A stretch of 64,000 nt of DNA, taken from the NCBI GenBank assembly GCA_028753945.1, contig JAPNXP010000016.1, forward strand, positions 1,954,001 to 2,018,000, read 5' to 3'. This DNA is from Hexactinellida sp. DTS-2022. Lineage: Eukaryota; Porifera; Hexactinellida. Every line of letters starts with the position of its first letter. The stretch's first letter is position 1. This document shows, piece after piece, positions 1-10,068 of this stretch. The notes below the pieces were generated by a model, which was not told the origin of the DNA, did not search any database, and saw nothing but the letters and a program-made list of their open reading frames with translations. Made by a program: the position numbers and the translations under genes.

Positions 1-1
1 A

Positions 2-1180
2 ATAAATTTGGAGAACTGTAGAATACCTAAAGAGAGACTGGAACTAACTCCCTCAATGCGAGACGGACTCGATTACAAGATTGAGCATCAATTGAGAATT
101 CTCTGTTGTGAGAACCTACAGTACTCGGGGCTGTTACTAAAACTTCCCCAAGTAGCCATGGCTAATGCTCAGGTGTTGTTCCAGCGATATTACTTCTCAA
201 AGTCATTCGTAGTGTACGACTTCCAGCACGTGTCCATAGCCTGTCTCTATCTGGCCAGCAAGATAGAGGAGTGCTACCGGAAGCTGAGGGACATTATCAA
301 CGTGTTCCACTACGTCACACAGAAGAAGAGTGGCCTCATTCCGGAGCCGCTAGACTACGTAGGAGAGCATTATTTCCAAGTGAAGAATGAGGTCATCAAG
401 ATGGAGCGACGCATCCTGAAAGAGCTAGGGTTCTGTGTCCACGTGAAACACCCACACAAGATTATAGTCGTGTATCTGAGATTCCTAGAGATGGACCAGA
501 ACAGAGCTTTCGTTCAGCGCGCATGGAACAATATGAACGACAGTCTACGCACTACTGTATTCCTGCGCTACTCGCCCGAGACAATAGCCGCGGCCTGTAT
601 CTTCCTAGCCGCGAGAGTTCTCAGCATCCCGCTGCCCAAGAGCCCCGGCTGGTGGGAGGTGTTTGGGTGCTGCATCGAGGAAATAGAAGCCATCAGTCTG
701 TCCATCCTGGAGCTGTACCAGACCCGGCTGCCCTCCACGGAGGAAATGAAGCAGGAGGTCAGCAGGGCGCGGGAGGCTCTCGACGAGAAGAAGAGCAGCG
801 AGAAACACCACGTGACAGACTCCAGCAACAACTCCCCCTACCCGCACTCCCCCCGACACACTCAGACAGCGCAGAGAACTCAGAACTCCAGCGACAACCC
901 GACCCGGGCATCCACTGCCAAGCGGCTGCTCGGGGACACAGAGGGTAAGTACGAGAGAGCCAAGTACAAGCGCTCCCCCGAGTCCAGCCCCTCCTCGGGC
1001 CCTCACCACAAGTACAAGCGGAGAAGCAGTCCCCTCTCGCGACAAAGACGCAGCCGATCTAAGTCCTCCTCGAGCTCCTCCCCGGACGGCAGGTACCGCT
1101 CCTCCAGCCAGGAGAGAGTCCACAGGGGCAGCAGAGCGCGCAGGAGCGGGAAGCCCAAGAGAGATCACTACAAGAATTAA
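2..1180 (+). CDS. CCNL: Cyclin L, 5'-truncated by window edge
   Basis: Cyclin L is the regulatory partner of CDK11/CDK12-type kinases and acts in nuclear speckles in transcription and pre-mRNA splicing. The reading frame is already open at base 2 (I-N-L-E-N-C...), matching the I-x-LENC stretch of the family, so the true start lies upstream; the in-frame TTG at 8 is a leucine, not a start. The two cyclin boxes run over roughly residues 15-230, with family signatures LPQVAMA, VLFQRYY, SKIEE, RRILKELGF, HVKHPHKI and NMNDSLRT. The C-terminus is low-complexity and rich in Arg-Ser (about residues 310-385), the RS domain expected for speckle targeting. The segment contains no intron. An AATAAA lies at 1233-1238, about 50 bases after the stop. 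The paralogue (L1 or L2) cannot be assigned. Confidence 0.95.
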   Translation: MNLENCRIPKERLELTPSMRDGLDYKIEHQLRILCCENLQYSGLLLKLPQVAMANAQVLFQRYYFSKSFVVYDFQHVSIACLYLASKIEECYRKLRDIINVFHYVTQKKSGLIPEPLDYVGEHYFQVKNEVIKMERRILKELGFCVHVKHPHKIIVVYLRFLEMDQNRAFVQRAWNNMNDSLRTTVFLRYSPETIAAACIFLAARVLSIPLPKSPGWWEVFGCCIEEIEAISLSILELYQTRLPSTEEMKQEVSRAREALDEKKSSEKHHVTDSSNNSPYPHSPRHTQTAQRTQNSSDNPTRASTAKRLLGDTEGKYERAKYKRSPESSPSSGPHHKYKRRSSPLSRQRRSRSKSSSSSSPDGRYRSSSQERVHRGSRARRSGKPKRDHYKN

Positions 1181-1253
1181 ACTAGATATTTAGTACCCAT
1201 TGTTGTATGAATTATTAATTAGTCTCATTGTTAATAAATAAAATGGGTCTGAC

Positions 1254-1438
1254 CAGGGTTTTATCCAGGCGTATGCGACGCGCCTTCAGGCGCGTAATTT
1301 AAAAAGAAAACTTTTCTAGGCGCGTGAAAATCAAGAGTTGCTCCCATAGACGTAATACAAATTGATCATTTTAGGCGCGTGTGATCGAGCTCAATCTTAA
1401 TCTAGGCGCGCGGGAAATTTTGCCTGGATGAAAGCCTG
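1254..1438. mobile_element. hAT-type MITE with 8-bp target duplication
   Basis: A 185-bp non-autonomous element. The ends are inverted repeats (cagggttttatccagg against cctggatgaaagcctg). The flanks carry the direct repeat ggtctgac (1246-1253 and 1439-1446), an 8-bp duplication as made by hAT transposases. Inside are several copies of aggcgcg, probably subterminal binding repeats. A relative of one end is present near 24438-24472. Confidence 0.85.
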
Positions 1439-1770
1439 GGTCTGACACAAACACAGTACCTCTAATGATAACTGTGTGCGGAAATTCAATGGAGGTTATT
1501 TGTCATGAATTTGATTTCAAAGAGATTCTGTTTTACACGGAATTATTAGTCTTTCAGCCATAACGATACAATTATTATTTGAAAGCTTATTTAAATTTGT
1601 ATCCACGGTTCCTTTGAGTAATTATTGTTCTCGATGGGATTATGTTTCATTTGTATAATTGTATCTATAGTTAATAAGTTGGTTTAGTAAGATTATTATT
1701 CTAATCTTTAGGTTCACATGAAAATATTTACATTTTAATTTGTAAAAATATTTAATTCTTACTTATTCGT

Positions 1771-1866
1771 TCCCCAGTAGCTCAGTCGGTTAGAGCGTCG
1801 TACTTATATGCAGTATTGGCGTGCTGAGAAATGCGAAGGTCGAGAGTTCGAGACTCTCCTGGGGAA
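1771..1866 (+). tRNA. tRNA-Ile(UAU) with 22-nt intron
   Basis: A complete cloverleaf can be drawn. The acceptor stem pairs 1771-1777 with 1859-1865 and the discriminator is A1866. The D stem pairs 1780-1783 with 1793-1796. The anticodon stem pairs 1798-1802 with 1832-1836, including one G-U pair. The T stem pairs 1842-1846 with 1854-1858 around a TTCGAGA loop. The anticodon TAT is at 1805-1807. An intron of about 22 nt (1809-1830) sits after position 37, the canonical eukaryotic place, and tRNA-Ile(UAU) is one of the isoacceptors that typically carries an intron. No CCA is encoded. Confidence 0.93.
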
Positions 1867-2172
1867 TATGCTTTTTGGTTACTTTTTGGGATTTATTGTC
1901 ACATTTCAAGTCCAGTTGCGGAATAATAAACTCGACTTGGGGCCTGAGGCTAAATGCTTTGGGGCCCTCTCATTTATTCGAAATATACGCACTTGAACAG
2001 TGTGGTTTTTCTACATTCTTGTGCACCAAGCAAAATTTGTATCTAGGATATTAGATTGATTGAGATACAAGCATCATAAGATGAACATAAGCGTGGTAAA
2101 CCGTAAACCCCAGCAGTAGAATAAAGTCCTGTTAGCACGGGCTCCCGGCTAACTCCTGTGTAAGCGCGTTTT

Positions 2173-2318
2173 GGGGACCCAGCGTCTTTGAGCCCGTCCC
2201 TAAAGCGCTAGCGTTTTGCGTCCCCCATCCCCATATCGCTAGTGTTTTATACCCCCGTCCCCCGGGGGACCAAACGCTTACGATTTAGGGACGGGGATCT
2301 AAAACGCTGGGGGTCCCC
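2173..2318. repeat. Imperfect inverted-repeat element, GC-rich
   Basis: The left arm, starting ggggacccagcg and running through cccgtccctaaa, reappears inverted at 2281-2318 (tttagggacgggg ... cgctgggggtcccc). A palindromic core tcccccggggga lies between the arms. This looks like a degraded foldback MITE. Downstream (2325-2420) are short irregular repeats of ttggtccc. No target duplication was recognised. Confidence 0.55.
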
Positions 2319-2509
2319 ATGGCCCTGTCACGGAAATTTTGGTCCCTTTGGGAAATTGGTCCCGGGGGATCAAAGTTTTCATTGAAATTTGGTCCGTCTG
2401 TGGAAAATTGGTCCCTCTGAGGTTTGTGTTTATTTAGTTGCCTTATTTACTAGAATAGTAGCCTAGGCGATTTTTCGTCTAATTGGGACCAAAAAGTTTT
2501 ATGAATAAG

Positions 2510-2612
2510 CCTTCTTTGGAGGCACTATAAAATCATCAACCACCAAATATATTGGGATCAAATGAACATGCTGTCGGCACAGGTGTAATTTTAGATTTTA
2601 ACTTTAGTAGAT
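2510..2612 (+). pseudogene. Duplicated upstream segment of the NHL-gene family
   Basis: This stretch resembles the region just upstream of the intact NHL gene (near 11775-11825) and a further copy near 10745-10815. All three share gcactata/ctgcacag-type landmarks and a close match around tgctgtcggcacag. It is a duplicated 5' flank without coding potential and marks the start of a decayed NHL-gene copy whose coding remnant is at 3180-3250. Confidence 0.5.
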
Positions 2613-3179
2613 TTATCAAATGTACAGTATCGCTCGTTAACACGAACACCAGTGTTCCGTTGAAATATTTCGTACTATTCGGAATTCGTATTATTGCAAT
2701 CATAGGCGCCGACCCCTGGATTTTTACTGTCCAATTGAACTCGGTTGAATATACCTGGGGTTTTCATAATATATGAGACTCAGCCCCCTTGCAATTCTCA
2801 TAGCCCCACCCACTATCTCTTTCTGGCTACAGGACTGGAGCATGGTGACCAGGTGTCCTATTTTAGAATGACAGTGATTAATACTATATCATTCATTATT
2901 TAGGAATTTTTCCGCATTTATAGCTTACTGTAGCCTATGAATGATCAATACCTTCGGCAAATCAATTATAGCCCTGGTTATTATTTGAAGAAAAATATTG
3001 TACATAATTTTATTCTTAAAATCGATTATACTTGGTTGTTGTCAAACCAAAGTAGTTGAAAAGTTTCTAGCCCCCTCAGTTTAGGACTTTTTAAAGTTTT
3101 AGGACTTTTTTACAAGATCCTCTTTCCATTGTAACCATATCCATTACGGATTTGTTTTGTATACAAATTCCCATTTTTT

Positions 3180-3950
3180 TAGATCCCACGAGGCTCTACA
3201 TTCGAGGGAGAGCTTGCTTTTCTCTCGTCTCGACCAGATTCAGACAGAATTAGGGCTTACAATCCCGGACATATTTTGCAATCCCGGGATTTCGGGATTG
3301 ACTTTTTTTTCTAATCCCGGGATTCCGGGATTAGACAAGGAAACCCAAGGGTCCCTTATAAACCACCTTCACACTTTAATATTTTGTTACATGCTTTGCA
3401 TTGAGCCAGCTTACTACATACAGATCTCAGAAAATGTTTCCATTTTTCTGCACCAGTAAAATTTTGAAATTTAGTACTTTCAGCCATAAAACATAGAATA
3501 TAGAATTTAGGTAGATAATTTCTTATTTATAGAATTCTATAATATTAGTCATAAATTAATCAAATAGGAATCTTCGAGTCATCGTTTGTTAAATTTTAAC
3601 AACAATGACCACAAAGATTATCATTTAAAGCTGAATCCAAATAAGAGTTGATATGAAATTATATGCATCCTACAAGTGGATGATTGTTTGTCTAGCTAGG
3701 GAATCTAATTAAATATGTTTGGATCATACAAACAAACCTGTCCCATTCTTTGACTGCAATTAAAGCCATTAGATACCAATTTCGGAATCCCGGGATTGAG
3801 AAATAATCCCGGGATTGGAAATCGGAATCGGGATTTAAAAAACAAATCCCGGGATATAATCCCGGAGGTGAAATGGATCGGGATCCCGGGATTGTAAGCC
3901 CTAGACAGAATACAATATAAAAGATACGTAATTAATTACGTAAATCATTG
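3180..3950 (+). pseudogene. NHL-gene 5' fragment interrupted by a hAT element
   Basis: Bases 3180-3250 closely match codons 24-46 of the intact NHL gene (about 12006-12075: S-H-E-A-L ... S-R-L-D-Q-I). The match stops at a transposon (3251-3903) and resumes at 3904 for a short distance (cagaatacaata against cagaatataatc). No NHL repeats follow, so this is a dead 5' fragment. The open frame through 3157-3459 is partly transposon and should not be treated as a gene. Confidence 0.75.
3251..3903. mobile_element. hAT-type non-autonomous element, 653 bp
   Basis: Perfect 18-bp terminal inverted repeats (tagggcttacaatcccgg at the left, its reverse complement at the right) are bounded by the 8-bp direct repeat gacagaat (3243-3250 and 3904-3911). 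Both ends carry many copies of the palindrome aatcccgggatt, presumably subterminal transposase sites. There is no transposase frame, so mobility would depend on an autonomous relative elsewhere. The insertion splits an NHL pseudogene. Confidence 0.93.
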
Positions 3951-4010
3951 ATATACGTAGTAAATACTGAAGTTAATTAAAAATATATGTATATTGTATA
4001 AGGATAAATA

Positions 4011-4415
4011 TTAAATTATTTTTTGGCTCGTGAAAAAAGATTGAGTTGACCATTTTTCACCAGTTGCACAAAAGTTTGCGAAATGTTCACAATTTTTATT
4101 CAAGTAATGATAGTCAGCCCAATATTTCACTCCTTCTTCCATGTAGTAAAATTCTAGAGCTTTTAAAGCTGTATTTCGTTTTGAACATCTTTTTATAGGA
4201 AATTTGGTTTGGATGGATACAACGCAGCCGTTAGCGAATGCTTCCAAAGTATCTCTCTGTATAAGTCCTTCCTCATCTGGTCCCTGTGTATAGTGGATTA
4301 CTTCATTCTTTCCGACATAAACTCCGTAATGGCAGTAGTTAACCAATCCTGCTAAACCAGGTAACTGCCTGTATAGTATATCTCCTGCTGCATACTTTGA
4401 ATTTGATGATCCCAT
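4011..4415 (-). CDS. LRAT-domain protein (NlpC/P60-like), 134 aa
   Basis: A compact single-domain member of the LRAT/PLAAT superfamily, whose known animal members are thiol acyltransferases or phospholipase A1/A2-type enzymes acting on membrane lipids. The domain spans almost the whole protein. The expected catalytic set is present: His29 in CHYGVYVG, second His41 in VIHY, and Cys109 in NCEHF. The 12-residue His-His spacing is that of the family. It starts MGSSNS, fitting the N-myristoylation pattern M-G-x-x-x-[S/T]. There is no C-terminal membrane helix, unlike human PLAATs, so an N-terminal lipid may be the anchor. Single exon. Related copies lie at 5164-5709, 8892-9502 and 17822-18616. The substrate cannot be told. 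Confidence 0.85.
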   Translation of the reverse strand: MGSSNSKYAAGDILYRQLPGLAGLVNYCHYGVYVGKNEVIHYTQGPDEEGLIQRDTLEAFANGCVVSIQTKFPIKRCSKRNTALKALEFYYMEEGVKYWADYHYLNKNCEHFANFCATGEKWSTQSFFTSQKII

Positions 4416-4684
4416 TTAATGGATATGCTCATCAGATTCTATTTGTGAATAGTTTTGCAAGAGAGCATTATTCAGTTTAATAATTATTTCCAAATTAGGC
4501 CAGATAAAATAAATTAATTGTTTAATATCATCCATATATTTTCTGAAAACACGGACGGCGGACGGGATTTTATTTTTTATTTCCAATAATGTGCAAATAA
4601 CATTATTCTATGCATTCTAGTTTATCCTATAATTAAATTTATAAACTGGTCTTCTATTATTTTGGCCTTCTCGGTGACATACAC

Positions 4685-4797
4685 GGCCGTATATTAAGTA
4701 GGCCATGATCCGTTTCAATCATTATTCGTTCAAACGACTATTCGTTTGGAAACGAATGAATATTCGGTATAATCGTTTCAGCCCTAAAAACAATTAC
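4685..4797. repeat. hAT end fragment (tttcagccctaa type)
   Basis: Irregular repeats of attcgttt end in gtttcagccctaa. Read in reverse this is tagggctgaaac, a common hAT terminus, and it also occurs at 54074. Only this end was recognised. Confidence 0.5.
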
Positions 4798-4889
4798 TAA
4801 TTTATTATTCAGTTTTTACACTAAGTATCTTTATTTACAAACAAATCTTCTCTGATAAGAATTGAATAAAGGACTTAATAACTTTAGTT

Positions 4890-5060
4890 ATTAACACACC
4901 ATGGAACCGTAGAAATATGTTCGTATTTTCCGGAATTCGTATTAGCCAGACTCGCTTGCACGCGTTTGCATAAGCTAGGGGATTTAAACTTTGTACTTCA
5001 TAACCAATACTGCCTTATCCGTGTACATATTAACGCGAGTGTAGGTATTAACTACCAGAG
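4890..5060. repeat. Degraded pogo-like MITE (CAGTAGA family)
   Basis: The interior matches the element at 52150-52325: ttcgtatt, ggaattcgtatta, a ttgcat/aaactagggg core and a following tacttc/aacc segment. The terminal repeats are worn. Confidence 0.5.
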
Positions 5061-5163
5061 GATTACCCCTGGATTATGTATTCCAAAACAAACATTACAA
5101 TCAAAGAAAAGGAACCAATAATTATCACTAAGTCACTAACTAATCTGTCCAAAATGGCAATAT

Positions 5164-5709
5164 CTAAGATATTTTAATTGTTTTCTTCTTACTATTCGAT
5201 TGTTTCGAATATTTGACACCGGTGGCACAAAGGTTAGCAAAATGTTCGCAGTTGTTTGACATCATAACATAAGTTGTCCAATCTTTATTATCCTCATCGA
5301 ATTGGTATATTTCTATCGCTTTCATGGCTGTATCTTTCTTTGAACGTCTATTGTGTGATGAAAAGTCTGTTTGGATACCTACTTGCTTACCATCCAAAAA
5401 TACTTTCAAGCTAACCTTCTCCAACAGACCTTTATCTCCTCCAGTCATTGTAAAATGGATTACTTCCCCCTTACCGATATACACTCCATAATGGCAGTAG
5501 TTAGCCCATCCTGCTACACCAGGTAGTGGCCTGTATATTATATCTCCAAACACCATCTCAGCTATTCCATTTCCAGTAAATGTATTGTGACCTGTTGATC
5601 CTTGAATAATGCGGTCGCTTGCTGATGCTCCAGATGCGCTAACACCCCCCACTGAAGCTACACCTAAACCTGTAGAGGCTACACTTTCAGAGGTGAGGCT
5701 TGAACCCAT
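5164..5709 (-). CDS. LRAT-domain protein, 181 aa, Ser/Gly-rich N-terminus
   Basis: LRAT/PLAAT-fold enzyme paralogous to the 4011-4415 gene. It has an extra N-terminal stretch of about 50 residues rich in Ser, Ala and Gly. The catalytic set is complete: His73 (CHYGVYIG), His85 (VIHF) and Cys154 (NCEHF), followed by the family's ANLCATG. It begins MGSSLT, again a myristoylation-type N-terminus. The C-terminal tail is lysine-rich (SNSKKKTIK). Single exon. The nearest relative is the 8892-9502 copy, to which it is very similar along the whole length including the N-terminal extension. Expected action: acyl transfer or hydrolysis on membrane lipids; the exact substrate is unknown. Confidence 0.85.
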   Translation of the reverse strand: MGSSLTSESVASTGLGVASVGGVSASGASASDRIIQGSTGHNTFTGNGIAEMVFGDIIYRPLPGVAGWANYCHYGVYIGKGEVIHFTMTGGDKGLLEKVSLKVFLDGKQVGIQTDFSSHNRRSKKDTAMKAIEIYQFDEDNKDWTTYVMMSNNCEHFANLCATGVKYSKQSNSKKKTIKIS

Positions 5710-6780
5710 TCTTCTACTACGCTAAACGGAAAAGTTAAATTGGTATAAAAACTGAAGCTGAGATAATCAACCTATAAATTACTCTTAACTTAATTGAGCA
5801 ATTCATGATGCGTACGAAGCATATAACCTCACGAGGGTGATATTATATTATACATTTTATCACATGATATATTGAACATATTAGATATCATATTGCATTT
5901 TGGATTCATAAGTTAGTACATTGGATTGGAAGCTGCTTAATCGGGACAGCAGTATAATGGGTACGATTTTTGGAAACTAATTCGTGTCGAATAGTATAAT
6001 TTACACCGGATAATCGAGATAACTTATTGTCTACTTCTATGGCGCACTGTATATCCCAAAGGATGAGACAGCTCTTAATATTAATTCCATTATCTGGGCT
6101 TTGCTTATAGCGCAGCAGTAGATAAACACTTGCAGTTGATATTTTTGGAAAATCTTTATTTATATTGAATAATGTTACTTAATTAATGTCAGACTACAGA
6201 GTTAATTATTTCTGCAAAAGATTCATTCAAATTTGATACGCAATAGATTTGAGAGTTGTAGAAGATTATACGTATTACAGGCAATGAATATTAAATGATT
6301 TAAATTTTCTGATAAATAAGTTAATTTATTTAAAAGTAAATTTCTGTCGTTATAACTTGTAACTCTAGAGTTTAGAGCAGTTAATGAATTTTGTTGTCTC
6401 CATCAACCGAGCAACATCTTAATTAACATTAGTATGCTAAAACTACTATTCTTTTTTATACGTATAAAAATGTGTAAGATTTGAATTCTGAGTTTTACAT
6501 TGGATTCCCCAGATAATTTGGAACAATCCTTGCACAATTTCAAAGTTCTAACTTATCGGATGAGTGTTTTAATTAAACGTAAATAGACTAAATCTGTATA
6601 TTCTATCCGCATTTACGCATAAATTGGTGGACAAAATTGTATAGCTTCATACGAGATAAAGACATCATCTATTTTGCATGACAATTTACAAAAAAATTGT
6701 CTAGAGACAATTTTAATTAACATAAGTATTAGCTGACCTGTCGATTTTCATTTTAAAGGATAGGTTTAGCTTTCTAACAA
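5710..6780. other. AT-rich intergenic, nothing recognised
   Basis: About 1.07 kb of AT-rich sequence between the second LRAT gene and the chimeric duplicated fragment. I see no convincing coding region, RNA gene or structured repeat on either strand. Confidence 0.5.
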
Positions 6781-6784
6781 TTGC

Positions 6785-7130
6785 ATTACTTTTGTAAATT
6801 TAATAAGTTCTCATGCAAAGTTGTCCTCAACAAATGGCCAGTATTAAATTAGGAAATTTGGTTTGGATGGATACAACGCAGCCGTTAGCGAATGCTTCCA
6901 AACTATCTCTGTATAAGTCCTTCCTCATCTGGATCTGGTCCCTGTGTATAGTGGATTACTTCATTCTTTCCGACATAAACTCCGTAATGGCAGTAGTTAA
7001 CCAATCCTGCTATACCAGGTAACTGCCTGTATAGTATATCTCCTGCTGCATACTTTGAATTTGATGATCCCATTTAATGGATAAGCTCATCAGATTAGAT
7101 TTGTGAATACACGTAGTTATGTAGGAGAGC
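6785..7130. pseudogene. Chimeric duplicate: NHL 5' end joined to antisense LRAT 5' part
   Basis: Bases about 6790-6854 match the start region of the intact NHL gene (11900-11950, including the start codon and ATGGCxAGTATTAAATT). From about 6857 to 7110 the sequence is a near-identical copy of 4199-4450, the minus-strand LRAT gene's N-terminal half and upstream flank. The LRAT part has small indels (loss near 6905, a 6-bp gain near 6930). The join lies in aggaaattt. No intact product is possible. Confidence 0.8.
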
Positions 7131-7466
7131 TATTCTTCAGTATAATTCCAATTTAATTATTTAAGATTTTAAACGATGAATATTTTTTACTCGGTTCTTG
7201 TTTATTATAAAAAACCTGCTTTCCCCTAAGTCAGATTGAAAATTTAATCAATGAGTTAGTGATATGCAGAGATGGTCAATATGCTGTTTTTGGCCACCAA
7301 ATGAGAACAGAGCTTAGCTGTTATTTGAGCTGTTAACAGCACATTAGAGCTGTTGCCTCCAGTGTTCAAGTTCAATGACTGTCTAAGTGAGATAATGTAC
7401 AAATGTGACAACATTTATTAGTAGGCAAGCAAGTTATATTGTGAAAACAAAACGAATTTCAAACTA

Positions 7467-7562
7467 CAGTAGGGTTTTTTATTATGGACATTCAGGAGAC
7501 CAATAATATTTTTGTTGAGTTCGCTTCATAATAAGCGAACTCAACATAATACAAACCCTATG
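7467..7562. repeat. Pogo-like MITE remnant (cttattatgaa family)
   Basis: Starts cagtaggg and contains gttcgcttcataataagcgaac, related to the element at 54310-54510 (gttcgcttattatgaa). Shorter and rearranged relative to that copy. Confidence 0.5.
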
Positions 7563-7599
7563 TAAGTTGTTATTAAATTGGGACCATATGGCTTGTTCA

Positions 7600-8420
7600 T
7601 AATCTTCATATCTCGTTCGCTTCGAGACAGGTGCTACGCGGTCTCGCTTTTACTATTTGTAAACAACAACTATAAATATTCATTTTAGAAATTGTAATTT
7701 CGATATCATTTCAATTTTCATTAATTTGTTACCTACATACTTTGAAAATAACAACAATAAATATTCATTTTAGAAATTGTAATTTCGATATCATTTGAAT
7801 TTTCATTAATTTGTTACCTACATACTTTGAAAATAACAACAATAAATATTCATTTTTAAGTGCTATTTTCGAAATCAGCATACATGTTTACATATAATAC
7901 CCGTTGGAAGTTAGCCTCTAGGTTTATTTAGAATTTTCAATAATTTGTTTACCGTGGTGTTCGCCTAATATCAATTGCTCTAATAGCAATTTTGCTTTAT
8001 TAGCAAGTTATTTTCGGTCCCCAAGCGAGTATTTATTGTTAATTCTGTTCCTCTAATATAGCAAGTTTGCCTATTAGCAAGAAAATTTCGACAAAATGTC
8101 GAAACAATGCCTATATGATTTCAAAGCGTTAGCAATTTGGAAAGCTTTAGCAATTTGTGTTGAGAATTTGAAACGACAAATAAAAAGAAATTTTGAATGA
8201 TTAAATCAAAACCGCTTAGGTTGAGTAATCCGTCGAAAAGCGACCGAGACCGAGGGGATCGTTCAGACACATAGTTAAATTTAAATGATAGGAGAGATAG
8301 AAAAGAGTATAATTAGCACTAATATTTTCTGTTAAGAATGTAGCTGTTTCCATCCCATCTTAAACATCGAATCCTTTCGGTCTCGGTTGCCGCCCTAATA
8401 CTATCTTTCGATTTTCATGC
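7600..8420. repeat. Copy of the foldback/tandem repeat family seen at 42168
   Basis: Contains two full and one partial tandem units of about 86 bp (7663-7860) starting acaacaataaatattcat and including cattaatttgttaccta. Further on are inverted segments with the words gcgaccgagaccga (about 8238) and ttcggtctcggt (about 8377). The same words and unit type build the large element at 42168-43588 and the fragment at 56430-56830. An embedded piece at 7951-8085 belongs to the family at 54798-54933. Confidence 0.65.
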
Positions 8421-8885
8421 GCCTAGAAATGTTTTCCTTCAAATTTACGCCCCTTGATGAAACCTGCTTAAGTCTAATTTTATGTTGTCTTGACAACTAA
8501 AATCGTGGCGGATCGGACTCAAACTTATTCCCAAATACATATATACTTTCAGACGTAATAATTTTAGAATTATGATGAATTTTAGAAAATCAACCTATCG
8601 TTGTCAGTGTGTAAAATCACCCCTCCATGAAATTTTTTAGGTTTCTAGAGCATTTAATTAGTACTTATTATTCTGAACAAATAACAAACAAACAAACGCA
8701 GAACAATTGTGTTTTCATTATATAGATACCGTTTAAATAAATTTAGGGGTTTACTTCTACGACTAATTTTATTCTGTTATTATGTAATGTATTACAAAAT
8801 AATCACTCATACAAACTAAAGATGCAAAGGAACTAATAATACTATACTAATCTGTACTATGCCTGCCTATAAAAAAATATAATTA
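8421..8885. other. AT-rich intergenic, nothing recognised
   Basis: Sequence downstream of the third LRAT copy. No coding, RNA or repeat signal that I can support. Confidence 0.4.
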
Positions 8886-8891
8886 TTTTTC

Positions 8892-9502
8892 CTACTTACT
8901 ATTCGACTGTTTCGAAAATTTGACACCGGTGGCACAAAAGTTAGCAAAATGTGCGCAGTTGTTTGACATCATATCATATGTTGTCCAATCTTTAATATCC
9001 TCATCTAATTGGTAAATTTCCATAGCTTTCATGGCTGTATCTTTCTTTGAACGTCTATTGTGTGGTGAAAAATCTGTTTGGATACTTACTTGCTTACCAC
9101 CCAAAAATACTTCTAAGCTAACCTTCTTCACGGAACCTTTATCTCCTCCAGTCGTTGTAAAATGGATTACTTCCCCCCTACCAATATACACTCCATAATG
9201 GCAGTAGTTAACACATCCTGCTTTATCAGGTAGTGGCCTGTATATTATATCTCCTCTCTCCATTTCAGCTGTTCCATTTCCAGGAAATGTATTGTGACCT
9301 GTTGATCCTTTAATAATGCTTGCTGATACGCCAGATGCGCTAACACCCCCACTGAACCTACACCTGCACTTGTAGTAGCGGCACTTTTAGAACTTGGGCT
9401 TGTAGAGGCGGCACTTTTAGAAAAAGCGGCACTTTTAGAACTTGGGCTTGTAGAAGCTGCACTTTTAGAACTTGGAGCTACAGAACTTAGGCTTGTACCC
9501 AT
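8892..9502 (-). pseudogene. LRAT-domain gene with a one-base frameshift
   Basis: A close paralogue of the 5164-5709 gene. The 5' part (9502 downwards, MGTSLSS...) encodes a Ser/Ala-rich leader with repeats of SSKSAA. The LRAT domain (CHYGVYIG, VIHF, NCAHF, FCATG) follows in another frame from about 9263. The break is at a C run: five Cs at 9346-9350 against six in the paralogue (5645-5650). Adding one C would join leader to domain without any other stop. It is therefore either a recent pseudogene, a polymorphism or a homopolymer sequencing error. The catalytic Cys is kept; the usual Glu after it is Ala (NCAHF). The N-terminus again has the myristoylation pattern. Confidence 0.8.
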
Positions 9503-10066
9503 TTCTTATATAACAAGGCTATAAGGAAATGAATATAAATATAATGCAAAATATAATGTTTATTCCCAGATAGCAAAACCTTCAATGACTTTATGACAAT
9601 ATGGAAAACTTTAGGTTCAAGGGTCTTAAGTTGTAAACGCTGCAAATGACAGTCTTGTTATATTTATGAACAACAACTAATGTGCCTATATGATATGTAA
9701 ATAGCTGAGTAACCACAGTTAATGAATTCATAAGTACGTGTATATATAATTAGCATTTAGCCTCACATGGATCATATTAATTTAATAATAGTTCAGGGAA
9801 ATTGGTTTTAATTATAATGAATTACGCGAGAACCATTGCACATAGATCAATGGTAGTTTAATTTTACAGTAAAACTGATATCAGGGACGGCGGAAACAGA
9901 TTGTTTATTGAACAAGACAGCGGTTGTATTGTTTGTATTTTAATGTAGTAAACTTCTATTATAACACAATATTATATATTATGTTGTTATCGTTCATTGA
10001 ATAAACAATATAATAGTCCGAAAGAGACATGATTTACCAAGATTAATAAATAAAGATTAATTAATT
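9503..10066. other. AT-rich intergenic, nothing recognised
   Basis: Upstream flank of the frameshifted LRAT copy. A TATA-like tatataattagc lies near 9740 but too far away to be assigned to a gene. No ORF or repeat that I can support. Confidence 0.35.
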
Positions 10067-10068
10067 GA

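Noticed and set aside
605..1168. 187-residue minus-strand frame
   Set aside because: Antisense shadow of the GC-rich cyclin L RS region; low-complexity product with no family match.
1808..2054. Short plus-strand frames over the tRNA
   Set aside because: They overlap the tRNA-Ile gene and run into repeat sequence.
3157..3459. 100-residue frame
   Set aside because: Mix of a dead NHL fragment and the end of a hAT element.
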